Assembly (NCBI GenBank): GCA_049511115.1
Contig: JBEKYH010000003.1
Coordinates: 1 to 31,953, forward strand
DNA: 31,953 nt
Origin: JBEKYH01 sp049511115
GTDB taxonomy: Bacteria; Planctomycetota; Phycisphaerae; Tepidisphaerales; Tepidisphaeraceae
Reading direction: 5' to 3'
Below, piece by piece: positions 15,415-23,456 of this stretch; position 1 is the stretch's first letter; each line of letters begins with the position of its first letter. A model generated the notes under the pieces. It ran no database searches and was not told where the DNA came from. It was given only the letters and a program-made list of their open reading frames with translations. The position numbers and the translations under genes were made by a program.

Positions 15415-17079
15415 TTATTTCGGCAGCCCTTGCTTCGCCAGATCTTCTTTGAAAACCTTATTGATCCGCGCCACTAAATCGGCGGCATGGTCTGCCGCAT
15501 ACGGACCCGGCAGCAAAAATGCGTCGTCGCTCGCGGCATGAATCATCGGCGCACCCAGCAATTGAGGAACTCCGTTTTCATACAGCACCACTGCCAGCCG
15601 ATGATTGATACTTACCTCAGTGTGGCCCTGCAGGAGGTGGCGCATGGAGGAAGTGGACGGGATGAGGCGAATGGACGCCGTGCCGTCAGGATTCGCAACC
15701 ACTTCCGCCGACTGAAAGCACGTGCCCGACATAAGGACCCCGCCGCCCACGACAACGCGCGCCGAATCGGGCAAATCCAATGGGTCGCTAAATGTAAAGC
15801 CGATGCCGTCGCGCCAACTGCTATCCGGCCACTCTGACTCATACACCTGCGAGATAAGCACTACCGACTGATTTCGTTGGCTGGGCCAGTGCCAATCGAA
15901 CGTCGGGCTCCATTCCACGCGTCCGTCGGTGAATCCAATAAGTTGCCCGCCGGCTTCTTTGGACGGATTCTTTTCGATCAACGCCGCTGTAGCGCGGGTA
16001 TCCAGTTTCGCGCCCGTGAAGCAATAGAGGTAATCATCAAGGTTGATCGCGGGACCGTTCACACTTGAACCCAATTCGTCCAGTGTCCGCGGCCAGTACT
16101 TCTGATGATTCGCCGCATAATGCCGGCACCCTACCAGCACGCGCTGCATCTCCTGGGCCGTCTTGACGGCGCTGGCCGGCATGGCCTGGCCGGCGGTGAT
16201 CGGCGTAATCGGCGAAGCGTCATTGCTCGGCACCGCAACCGCAACGTCCACGCTTCCTGCGCCTTGCATCATCCAGTGCACGGCCTCCGCGCCAATCCCC
16301 AAAAGCAGGAGAATCGTCACCCCCGCGATGGCAACACTGGCGATCTTGGTTGATTGCATCATGACCAATGCTCCTTTGCACAACGCGCTCGCCGTAGTAT
16401 TCGCCGCCGCCGATCCGGTCGCCGCTATCCGAACCAGTTCCGCCGGCGCGTGCTGGGCACAATGCTCGAGCAAATGAACGGCCAGGGCCCCCTCGGAAAT
16501 CTCCGAGACCCCGCGCCGGCGAAGGAGCGTGCGCAGCCGCGCGACCGCCCGGCTCACCCGCTGCCGCGCCGCTTCCTCGGAAACGCCCAGCGCCGAACCC
16601 ACGCCCGCCATGCTCATCTGCTGAAAAAACCGCAATAGGACCGCGCGCCGGTCTTTTTCCGGCAAACTCAGCACCGCGTCATCGAGAAATGAAGAAATCT
16701 CCGACCATCGATCGCCACCTTCAGAATCCCCATTGCGCTGCATGTTCATGATCTGCGCCGCCCCCGTCTCATGTTGACGCCGCCGCATTTGCGCGCGGCG
16801 GGCATTCGCTGCCGTGTATCGCGTGACGCGAAGCAGCCACCCGGCCAGTTCACCGCGCGCCCGCATTACCGGCGGGCGCTGCGCCAGCAGCAGAAAAGTC
16901 GCCTGCGCGACATCCTCCGCGAGGTGACGATCGCCCACGCGCCGAACCGCCGACGAATAAACCAGGTCTGCATATCGGCGCACCAGTTGGGAAAACGCCT
17001 GCGCCGATTTGCCAGCGGCATACTCCCTCAGCAGTTCTGCGTCGCCCCGGTCCTCACTCTGTTCCTCGCTCATACGCAT
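15415..17079 (-). CDS. Second ECF-type sigma factor with membrane anchor and outer domain
   Basis: A 554-residue protein. Sigma region 2 spans about 15-100 (HLAEDVAQATFLLLAQ, GWLLRVTRYTAANARR) and region 4 about 125-188 (LPEKDRRAVLLRFFQQMSMA, LGVSEEAARQRVSRAVARLR). The linker ends ALCKGALVMMQSTKIASVAI, matching the ANGVIRMMALTKLRIAAL linker of the first fusion, and runs into a membrane helix (about 245-266). The outer part has RHYAANHQKYWPRTLDELG (319-337) and LIGFTDGRVEW (380-390). These resemble pseudopilin and H-X9-DG-type C-terminal segments. It differs from the other fusion in the rest of the outer domain. Placed just upstream of the pilus genes on the same strand, it is a candidate regulator of them. 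The start ATG at 17079 has no strong ribosome site; an ATG at 17073 is also possible. Confidence 0.87.
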   Translation of the reverse strand: MRMSEEQSEDRGDAELLREYAAGKSAQAFSQLVRRYADLVYSSAVRRVGDRHLAEDVAQATFLLLAQRPPVMRARGELAGWLLRVTRYTAANARRAQMRRRQHETGAAQIMNMQRNGDSEGGDRWSEISSFLDDAVLSLPEKDRRAVLLRFFQQMSMAGVGSALGVSEEAARQRVSRAVARLRTLLRRRGVSEISEGALAVHLLEHCAQHAPAELVRIAATGSAAANTTASALCKGALVMMQSTKIASVAIAGVTILLLLGIGAEAVHWMMQGAGSVDVAVAVPSNDASPITPITAGQAMPASAVKTAQEMQRVLVGCRHYAANHQKYWPRTLDELGSSVNGPAINLDDYLYCFTGAKLDTRATAALIEKNPSKEAGGQLIGFTDGRVEWSPTFDWHWPSQRNQSVVLISQVYESEWPDSSWRDGIGFTFSDPLDLPDSARVVVGGGVLMSGTCFQSAEVVANPDGTASIRLIPSTSSMRHLLQGHTEVSINHRLAVVLYENGVPQLLGAPMIHAASDDAFLLPGPYAADHAADLVARINKVFKEDLAKQGLPK

Positions 17080-17112
17080 CCAAATGTTCAGCCGCTTCTA
17101 AAACGTGACAAC

Positions 17113-17124
17113 CATCATATGATG
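17113..17124. promoter_or_regulatory. Perfect 12-bp palindrome between divergent genes
   Basis: CATCATATGATG is exactly self-complementary. It lies in the 77-nt gap between the divergent starts of the second sigma fusion (17079) and the NADH dehydrogenase (17157). It could be an operator for either gene, and it contains a TATGAT -10-like hexamer (17118-17123). The evidence is position and symmetry only. Confidence 0.35.
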
Positions 17125-17156
17125 TTCCACGCCAACCGCCGCTCCGGAGCAAATCC

Positions 17157-18440
17157 ATGCCAGACCAATTGCCCCGGGTGGTCATTATCGGCGGCGGATT
17201 CGCCGGCCTCAGCGCCGCGCGGACGCTCGCCGGCGCCAAGGTTTCCATCACCCTTGTTGACCGCCGCAATCATCACCTTTTCCAGCCGCTCCTTTATCAG
17301 GTGGCCACGGCCGGCCTGAATCCGGCGGACATCGCCAATCCCATCCGCCGCATCCTGCGGCATCAGGAAAATGTGCAGGTGCTCCTCGCCGAAGCCAAGG
17401 CTTTCGATTGGGCCGCCAAGCGCGTCGAACTGGATGAAAGCTCTCTCGATTTCGACTATCTCGTCGTCGCCACCGGCGCGCGCCATTCCTATTTTGGCCA
17501 CGACGATTGGGCCGCCCTCGCGCCGGGCCTGAAGAGCATCGGCGACGCACTGGAAATCCGCCGGCGCGTGCTGAGCGCCTTTGAAATGGCCGAGCGCGCC
17601 GCCGATCCAGCCGACCGCGACGCATGGCTCACCTTCGTCATCGTCGGCGGCGGCCCGACCGGCGTGGAACTGGCGGGCGCGTTGATCGAGATCGCCAAAC
17701 ACGCGCTGGCCCGCGACTTCCGCCGCATCGACCCGACGCAGGCCAAGGTGATCCTCGTCGAAGGCTCAGACCGCGTCCTGCCCGTTTACGTTCCCGAGCT
17801 TTCGCAAAAAGCCAAGGAGCAGTTGCTCCACCTCGGCGTCGATGTGCGCCTCGGCCAGCATGTCACCGCCATCGACCAGAGCGGCGTCAGCGTCGGCGGC
17901 CAGCGCATCGTGGCCAAGACCGTCCTCTGGGCCGCCGGCGTAGCCGCCTCGCGCCTCGGCAAAGCGCTCGGCGTGCCGATGGACCGCCCCGGCCGCGTCA
18001 TCGTGCAACCCGACTTAACCATCCCCGGCCACCCCTGCGCCTTTGTCATCGGCGACCTCGCCAGCCTCACCATCAACGGCAAATTCGTCCCCGGCGTCGC
18101 GCCCGCGGCAATTCAGGAAGGCGCCCACGCCGCGAAGAACATCCTCCGCGCCATCCGCGGCGAGGCGCTGGTTCCATTCAAGTACAAAGACAAAGGTTCG
18201 CTGGCGACCATCGGCCGCTCCGCCGCCGTCGCGGACATGGGCAAACTCAAACTCTCCGGTCCACTCGCCTGGCTCGCGTGGCTCGGCGTCCACATCCTCT
18301 TCCTCATCGGCTTCCGCAACCGCTTCGTCGTGCTCTTCGAATGGGCCTGGTCCTTCTTCTCCTACGACCGCGGTGCAAGACTAATCACCGGCCCGCTGCG
18401 CCGCGATCCGAGCCAGCCGCGCGCGGAGTACCAGCGGTAG
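17157..18440 (+). CDS. ndh: Type II NADH:quinone oxidoreductase (NDH-2)
   Basis: A 427-residue flavoprotein. Two dinucleotide-binding motifs are clear: VVIIGGGFAGLSAARTL at residues 8-24 for FAD and FVIVGGGPTGVELAG at about 160-174 for NADH. Family markers are LFQPLLYQVATAGL, DYLVVATGARHSYFGHDDW, VLWAAGVAAS, CAFVIGDLA, and the quinone-site block GVAPAAIQEGAHAAKNI. The C-terminal region (about 370-415) has the hydrophobic/amphipathic helices that attach NDH-2 to the inner membrane. It passes electrons from NADH to quinone without pumping protons. All key motifs are intact. GGAG 8 nt upstream supports the ATG. Confidence 0.93.
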   Translation: MPDQLPRVVIIGGGFAGLSAARTLAGAKVSITLVDRRNHHLFQPLLYQVATAGLNPADIANPIRRILRHQENVQVLLAEAKAFDWAAKRVELDESSLDFDYLVVATGARHSYFGHDDWAALAPGLKSIGDALEIRRRVLSAFEMAERAADPADRDAWLTFVIVGGGPTGVELAGALIEIAKHALARDFRRIDPTQAKVILVEGSDRVLPVYVPELSQKAKEQLLHLGVDVRLGQHVTAIDQSGVSVGGQRIVAKTVLWAAGVAASRLGKALGVPMDRPGRVIVQPDLTIPGHPCAFVIGDLASLTINGKFVPGVAPAAIQEGAHAAKNILRAIRGEALVPFKYKDKGSLATIGRSAAVADMGKLKLSGPLAWLAWLGVHILFLIGFRNRFVVLFEWAWSFFSYDRGARLITGPLRRDPSQPRAEYQR

Positions 18441-18469
18441 CGGACCATGACTCTCGCCGTGGAACAGAT

Positions 18470-18610
18470 GACAAGGTGAGGGGGTGACAAGGTGACAAGG
18501 TGACTCAAAAATGATGTCACTCGCTCTACTGCGCCACTGTTCTACTGCTCTACTTTCCCACGGCGAAGCCGCGTGTCACCCCCTCACCTTGTCACCTTGT
18601 CACCTTGTCA
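18470..18610. repeat. Inverted repeat with tandem 9-mers before the BlaI-type gene
   Basis: GACAAGGTGAGGGGGTGACA (18470-18489) is inverted exactly as TGTCACCCCCTCACCTTGTC (18574-18593). On the outer side of each arm, GTGACAAG/CACCTTGTC units of 9 nt repeat two to three times in tandem. Between the arms are further short repeats (CTCTACTGC, CTACTGCTCTAC). It fills most of the 241-nt gap 18441-18681 and ends about 35 nt before the repressor gene's promoter. Short unit size and lack of unique spacers exclude a CRISPR array. Confidence 0.85.
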
Positions 18611-18644
18611 TCGCCCCTCCGCCGAAATCTTTCTAACTTTCCCA

Positions 18645-18674
18645 TTGACTACTGCAGTCGTCAATCGTTATATT
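18645..18674 (+). promoter_or_regulatory. Promoter and BlaI-type operator of the repressor-peptidase operon
   Basis: TTGACT (18645-18650) and TATATT (18669-18674) form a -35/-10 pair with an 18-nt spacer. The dyad TTGACTACTGCAGTCGTCAA (18645-18664) overlaps the -35. It is symmetric except for one position pair and resembles the TACTACA-type dyads bound by BlaI/MecI repressors. This implies autorepression of the operon. The -10 ends 7 nt before the ATG. Confidence 0.75.
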
Positions 18675-18681
18675 CACCATC

Positions 18682-19077
18682 ATGGATCCCGACTCAATCG
18701 GCGAACTGGAACTGGAAGTCTGGCGATTCGTCGCCGATCACCCCGATGCGACGGTCGGCGAAGTCGCCCGGCATTTTGCCGCCTCGCGCGGTTTGGCCCG
18801 CACGACGCTTCTCACCGTGCTCGAACGACTCTACCGCAAGAAATACCTGCGCCGCCGCCGCGATGGGCGCCTCTTCCGCTATTCCAGCAGCGGGTCAAAG
18901 GCCAAGTTCCTCCAGACGCTGGTGGCGAGATTCACCGACCGTGTTCTCGGCGGCTCGCTTGATCCGTTTGTCGCCTACCTCATGTCCGACGCGCGCCTTA
19001 CCGACCAGCAGATCAGCGACCTCCGCAAGCTCGTGGATTCCATGGAAAGGAAAAAGTCCCAGGGAGATAAGCCATGA
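18682..19077 (+). CDS. BlaI/MecI-family transcriptional repressor
   Basis: A 131-residue winged-helix repressor. The DNA-binding part (about 8-75) shows ELEVWRFVADHPDATVGEVA, the recognition segment RTTLLTVLERLYRKKYLRR and the wing RDGRLFRYSSS. The C-terminal helices (KAKFLQTLVARFTDRVLGGS, LTDQQISDLRKLVDS) form the dimer region. BlaI-type repressors are inactivated when the partner M56 peptidase triggers their cleavage. The stop overlaps the start of that peptidase (ATGA), the standard arrangement. A near-perfect dyad over the promoter is the likely operator. There is no ribosome site: the ATG lies 7 nt after the -10, so the mRNA may be leaderless. Confidence 0.92.
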   Translation: MDPDSIGELELEVWRFVADHPDATVGEVARHFAASRGLARTTLLTVLERLYRKKYLRRRRDGRLFRYSSSGSKAKFLQTLVARFTDRVLGGSLDPFVAYLMSDARLTDQQISDLRKLVDSMERKKSQGDKP

Positions 19078-22000
19078 TTCCCGAAATGGCCGATTCCTTC
19101 ATCCGCGCTCTCTTCACCGCCTCCTGGCAAGGGGCTATCGCCGTCGGCATCGTCTGGTTGATCTGCCGTATACCGCCGGGTATTCCGCCGCGCGTGCGCT
19201 GCTGGTTGTGGCGGTTGGTCGCCGTGAAAATGCTCGTTGGCCTGATTTGGATCGCACCGGTGCGATTGGCAGTACTGCCGGCACAAAAGTCGATTGCTGC
19301 GCCGACGCAAGCGCCCTTTGCATTGAAGGAATCGCCAGCAATTGCCTCTTCAACGGTTGCACTGCAAGATATTTCCGCAGCTCCCGCACAGAGTGATTTG
19401 CTGGAACCAACCTCCTCATCACGCGCGCCATTCCCGTGGCTCACTTTCTTCGCCGCCGTCTGGCTTGCCGGCGTTTTGTTGGGAATCATCAAGCTTACCC
19501 TCGCCTGGCGGGAATCGCGCCGCTTGTGCAACGGTTCCACGCCCTGCGCCGACTCCCGATTGTTGGCGGCGCGTGATCGCCTCTGCCATCAAATGGCGAT
19601 TGCCGCGCCCCCCGCGCTCGCTCTTAGCGACGCCATTCCCGGCCCCATGCTCATCGGCATCGTCCGTCCGGCCATCCTCCTCCCCGCTGCTCATTCCACC
19701 GGCGACATCGACATGATCCTCGCCCATGAACTCGCCCACCTGCGCCGCCGCGATCTGGCGTGGGGCTTGCCCACCGCTTTCGTACACGTCCTCTACTTCT
19801 TCCACCCGCTGGTCTATGTGTTGAGAACTGAACTTCGCCGCGCCGAGGAAGCCGCGTGCGACTCTGATGCGCTGTGTGTTACCGGCAGCGCCCCCCACGA
19901 TTACGGCCGCATGCTCCTCGCTATCGCCACGTCGCAAACGCGCCGCTTTCAGCGCCCGGCTTTCGCCGCGGGCATCATCGAATCAGCCGCCACCTTGGCC
20001 ACGCGCCTGCGCCTGCTGGCCGGGGCACGCGAAATGAGCCGCCGCTCGTTTCTCTTCTCGGCTTTCTTCACCGCCGTTATCGCGCTGGCCGGCCTGATCC
20101 CGTGGCAGCTTACCCCGCGCTCCTCCGCCGCCGACGATTTACCGCCCGCCACTCAGCTTAGCCAAACCCCGGAGACGCGCCCCTCCCCCATCACCGGCCA
20201 AGTCCTTGATGCTGACGGCAAACCCGCGACCGGCGCCACTGTTTGGGCAGCAGGCGTGCGCCGCCCCAGCGAAGGCGAACTTGTCTCCACCGCCTCCGTC
20301 GCCGCCGACGGGTCGTTCTCAATCCTTCCGCCGCTGTACATCGCCCCCAGCGCACTGCCGCCCAGTCCTCAGGTTGCCATGTTCCCCCGAGGCGGCTACT
20401 TCGCCGAAATCCCCGGCGTCGGCATTTCGCAACGCGTGGATATGCATTTCCCTTCTTCCGGCCCGCTGCAACTCGCCCCCGCGACGGCGCTTCATGTCAC
20501 GTTCACCACGCCCGACGGCGCTCCTGCCGCGGGCATCAGCGTCAGTCCGGTCGGCCTCGAACTGGCCGGCTCGCAGCCGCAGCCTCAGAGGGTTATCAAT
20601 TTCTCCCCGACTCTGCGCGCCCAGTGGTCGGCCAAAACCGACGCCACCGGCGCGTGCATCATCACTGGCCTGCCGCGCGGCGCTCGCCTAGCCTTGGATG
20701 TTGACGACGACCGCTATTCCATGTTGGCTACCTCCGCATCAGCCATTCAACTCGCCGATGATCCGGTTACCACGACGGCCATTACCTTGACTCCCTCCTG
20801 CAATATCACCGGCAACGCCACCTTCACCGACGGCGCCAAGCCCACTGCGCCGATTCACCTCGTCGTCGTCGCGCGCGGCAGAATGCCCGCCGTCACTGAC
20901 GCCTCCGGCCACTTTGAACTCAAGCGGCTGCAGCCCGGGACCTACACGTTTTATCTCGATCTGCTCCCGCAGGAACGCATGGCGACGAGCAATCCCCCCA
21001 GCCTATCCCCCGCACCTGATTACGTCATAAAGCCCGTCCGGGTTGACGTGGCCCTCGGGGAAACCAAGCAGGCCAACCTTACCCTCATCTCCGGCGGAAT
21101 TATCACCGGAAAAGTGCGCGACAAGATCACCGGCGTCGGAATTCCCAACGTGACAATTCAGTGCTCCCCCGACGGGGCCCTCGAGATGACAGACAAAGAC
21201 GGCGCCTATTCCTTCCGCGTTTTCCCCGGCGCCAAGACCATCCGGCTCGGTTACGCCGATGCGCACTATGAGAATCCCGCAGGTCCATCGACCATCACCG
21301 CCGCCGATGGCGTGACCAAGACATTGAATTTCGATCTGTCGCCGGACCACTCGGTGGATATCCAAGGCTCAGTCACCGACGCCACGGGAAAACCCGTCGC
21401 CGGCGCGATCGTCTACTGGAATCCTCCGCCCCCGGCCAACGCCAATCCGCGCCGCGTGCCAACTGACGCGAAAGGCCAGTTCCAACTTCGCGCCCCCATC
21501 GGCACGCTCCTGCGCGCCCGATTCGAGGACCAGGCCACGGCCGCCCCAATCACCCTCGACGGCTCCGGCCGGCCGGTTAATCTGCAAATCGCCGCCGAGA
21601 ATATCTATAGCCTCGTGGCAACCATCACCGACGACAAAGGCGCGCCGGTTCCCAATGCCGCCGTGAGCATTTTTGATGGGTACGCCAATACGATCGACTC
21701 CGCCCAGACACTGCGGTCATCCCCCGACGGAACCGCCCGATTCGATTTTCTGCACTCTGATGTACCCAGCCGCATCTTTGTCCAGGCCGACGGCTATGCC
21801 CCGGCCAACCGGCTGCCCCTTCCCCCGTCGGCTCCGCACCAGCAGCAGACCTTTAACGTTGTCCTCAAGGCGACAAACAGCACCATCGCCGGCATCGTCG
21901 TGGACGCCAACGGCACGCCCGTCCCCAACGCCAACGTCGGTCTCGTCCAATCGGGTACACAGTCCCTGACCACAAAATCCGACTCAGCAGGCCGCTTCAA

Positions 22001-22154
22001 GTTCGCTGTTCCCGACAACACAACGGCCTCAGTTGTCATTCGCACCTACGAAATCACCGTAGAAGGCGGCGAAATAATCCATTCAACGTCCCCGGTAACC
22101 GCCGATGCCGGCGACACCAATGTCAAGCTGGTCATGCCAAGCAAACAACCCTGA
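19074..22154 (+). CDS. BlaR1/MecR1-type M56 metallopeptidase with beta-sandwich repeat tail
   Basis: A 1026-residue protein. The N-terminal 350 residues contain several membrane helices (about 14-32, 45-68, 120-142 and 330-350). They include a zinc peptidase site, HELAHLRRRDL (H218, E219, H222), with the third-ligand region RRAEEAACDSDAL (256-268). This is the M56 fold of BlaR1. Instead of the usual penicillin-binding sensor, the outer part (about 370-1020) is a chain of carboxypeptidase-regulatory/Cna-B-like beta domains. Their repeated openings are ITGQVLDADGKPATGATV, ITGKVRDKITGVGIPNVTI, IQGSVTDATGKPVAGAIV and IAGIVVDANGTPVPNANV. A signal other than beta-lactam is therefore likely. It is co-transcribed with the repressor. 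Confidence 0.9.
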   Translation: MIPEMADSFIRALFTASWQGAIAVGIVWLICRIPPGIPPRVRCWLWRLVAVKMLVGLIWIAPVRLAVLPAQKSIAAPTQAPFALKESPAIASSTVALQDISAAPAQSDLLEPTSSSRAPFPWLTFFAAVWLAGVLLGIIKLTLAWRESRRLCNGSTPCADSRLLAARDRLCHQMAIAAPPALALSDAIPGPMLIGIVRPAILLPAAHSTGDIDMILAHELAHLRRRDLAWGLPTAFVHVLYFFHPLVYVLRTELRRAEEAACDSDALCVTGSAPHDYGRMLLAIATSQTRRFQRPAFAAGIIESAATLATRLRLLAGAREMSRRSFLFSAFFTAVIALAGLIPWQLTPRSSAADDLPPATQLSQTPETRPSPITGQVLDADGKPATGATVWAAGVRRPSEGELVSTASVAADGSFSILPPLYIAPSALPPSPQVAMFPRGGYFAEIPGVGISQRVDMHFPSSGPLQLAPATALHVTFTTPDGAPAAGISVSPVGLELAGSQPQPQRVINFSPTLRAQWSAKTDATGACIITGLPRGARLALDVDDDRYSMLATSASAIQLADDPVTTTAITLTPSCNITGNATFTDGAKPTAPIHLVVVARGRMPAVTDASGHFELKRLQPGTYTFYLDLLPQERMATSNPPSLSPAPDYVIKPVRVDVALGETKQANLTLISGGIITGKVRDKITGVGIPNVTIQCSPDGALEMTDKDGAYSFRVFPGAKTIRLGYADAHYENPAGPSTITAADGVTKTLNFDLSPDHSVDIQGSVTDATGKPVAGAIVYWNPPPPANANPRRVPTDAKGQFQLRAPIGTLLRARFEDQATAAPITLDGSGRPVNLQIAAENIYSLVATITDDKGAPVPNAAVSIFDGYANTIDSAQTLRSSPDGTARFDFLHSDVPSRIFVQADGYAPANRLPLPPSAPHQQQTFNVVLKATNSTIAGIVVDANGTPVPNANVGLVQSGTQSLTTKSDSAGRFKFAVPDNTTASVVIRTYEITVEGGEIIHSTSPVTADAGDTNVKLVMPSKQP

Positions 22155-22166
22155 CAATCATTCGGC

Positions 22167-22172
22167 TACAAT
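22167..22172 (+). promoter_or_regulatory. Putative -10 box of the chromate transporter gene
   Basis: TACAAT ends 7 nt before the ATG at 22180. This is the same spacing as in the BlaI-type and Uma2 genes and would give a leaderless mRNA. No matching -35 was found at 16-18 nt, so the gene may instead be read through from the peptidase gene 25 nt upstream. Confidence 0.4.
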
Positions 22173-22179
22173 CCCGCCC

Positions 22180-23382
22180 ATGCCGCTTGACCCAACCGAC
22201 GCGCCGTCCTCCCGCGCCCAGCGGCTTGGCGAAGTGGCCCGCTATTTCACACAACTCGGCTTCACGGCCTTTGGCGGCCCCGCGGCTCACATCGCCCTGA
22301 TGGAGCGTCAGCTCGTCGAGCAGCGCCGCTGGCTTGACCGCCAGCATTTCCTCGATGCTCTCTCCGCCATCAACCTCATCCCCGGCCCCAATTCCACGCA
22401 GCTTGCCATCACCATCGGCTACCTCCGCGCCGGCCTCCCCGGCCTCTTCGCCGCCGGCATCTGCTTCATCTTCCCCGCCGTGCTGATCATCCTCCCCATC
22501 GCCTATGCGTATGTTGAATTCGGCCAGACGCCGCACGCCGCCGCTGCGATGCACGGCGTCGCGGCGGCTGTGCTGGCGGTGATCGCCGTCGCGCTGGTGC
22601 GGCTGGCGAAAACCAGCGTGGCCAACTCGTTTCAGGCGACCATCGCCATCGCGGCTGCGCTGGCCGCGATCGTCATACATTATGAAGGCTTGGCCGCCGC
22701 CGATCCGCTGATTCTGCTTGCCGCCGCTGTCGCGGGAGTTCTTCGCGCCTCGCCTCGCGCGCGACAGTTTGTGCCAATGTTCTTACCCCTGCCTCTCGCC
22801 GCCGCCATTGCTCAACCGGCGGGATTAACGCTGATGGCCCTCCTCTTCCTGAAGATCGGGGCCACCCTCTACGGCAGCGGCTATCTCCTCCTTCCTTACC
22901 TCCAGGCCAATTTCGTCGGCGGGCACGCCTGGCTCACCAACCGCCAACTCCTCGACGCCGTCGCCGTCGGCCAGGTCACGCCGGGACCGCTCCTCACCAC
23001 GGCCACCTTCATCGGCTTCCTCGTCGGCTTTCACACGACACCCGCGGGCTCTCTCCCACTCGCACTCGCGGGTGCGATTATCGCCACCGCCGCCATCTTC
23101 GGCCCCTCATTTCTCTTTATCGCCGTGCTGGGAAAACTGCTCCCGCGCCTCCGCAATCACCCTGCCGCGCGCGGCGCGCTGGACGCGATGAACGCCGCCG
23201 TGCTGGCATTGATCGCAGTCGCCCTCTGCCAACTCGCCCCGCCCGCGCTGCGCCCGCCGGGGACACTTGTTTGGGTAACGATCTTCGCCGCGACGCTGTT
23301 GGTCTTGCTTCGGTGGGACGTGAACGCCACCTGGCCAATCCTGGCAGCCGCTGCGATTGGACTCGTGGCAGGCGCGACGTGA
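22180..23382 (+). CDS. chrA: Chromate transporter, ChrA family
   Basis: A 400-residue integral membrane protein with about ten to twelve hydrophobic segments and two homologous halves. The first half carries the family signature (FTQLGFTAFGGPAAHIALME ... DALSAINLIPGPNSTQLAI). The second repeats it as FLKIGATLYGSGYLLLPYLQ ... LLDAVAVGQVTPGPLLTTAT. The two GPN/GPL loops are typical of long-chain ChrA, which exports chromate or takes part in sulphate-related anion transport. Adjacent genes do not suggest a metal-resistance operon. I chose the ATG at 22180 because it begins right after a -10-like box. An upstream ATG (22105) lies inside the peptidase gene. Confidence 0.92.
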   Translation: MPLDPTDAPSSRAQRLGEVARYFTQLGFTAFGGPAAHIALMERQLVEQRRWLDRQHFLDALSAINLIPGPNSTQLAITIGYLRAGLPGLFAAGICFIFPAVLIILPIAYAYVEFGQTPHAAAAMHGVAAAVLAVIAVALVRLAKTSVANSFQATIAIAAALAAIVIHYEGLAAADPLILLAAAVAGVLRASPRARQFVPMFLPLPLAAAIAQPAGLTLMALLFLKIGATLYGSGYLLLPYLQANFVGGHAWLTNRQLLDAVAVGQVTPGPLLTTATFIGFLVGFHTTPAGSLPLALAGAIIATAAIFGPSFLFIAVLGKLLPRLRNHPAARGALDAMNAAVLALIAVALCQLAPPALRPPGTLVWVTIFAATLLVLLRWDVNATWPILAAAAIGLVAGAT

Positions 23383-23444
23383 CCACGACAACGGAGCGCT
23401 GGATTAGCGCCTGATTAATAGCTGCAACCTTCGCGCATCCTCTC

Positions 23445-23450
23445 TATAAT
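23445..23450 (+). promoter_or_regulatory. -10 box directly before the ABC ATPase start
   Basis: A perfect TATAAT ends 6 nt before the ATG at 23457, with no ribosome site between them. The hexamer 17 nt upstream (CTGCAA) is a poor -35. Confidence 0.5.
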
Positions 23451-23456
23451 GCGCTG

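Noticed and set aside
17624..18487. 287-codon open frame in another frame of the NADH dehydrogenase gene
   Set aside because: Arg/His/Pro-rich shadow frame; the dehydrogenase motifs continue unbroken in the main frame through this region.
18470..18610. CRISPR-like array
   Set aside because: Units are only 9 nt and adjacent, without unique spacers of regular length, and no cas gene is present.
19074..19077. Classical beta-lactam resistance operon
   Set aside because: The repressor-peptidase pair is not followed by a beta-lactamase and the peptidase lacks a visible penicillin-binding domain.
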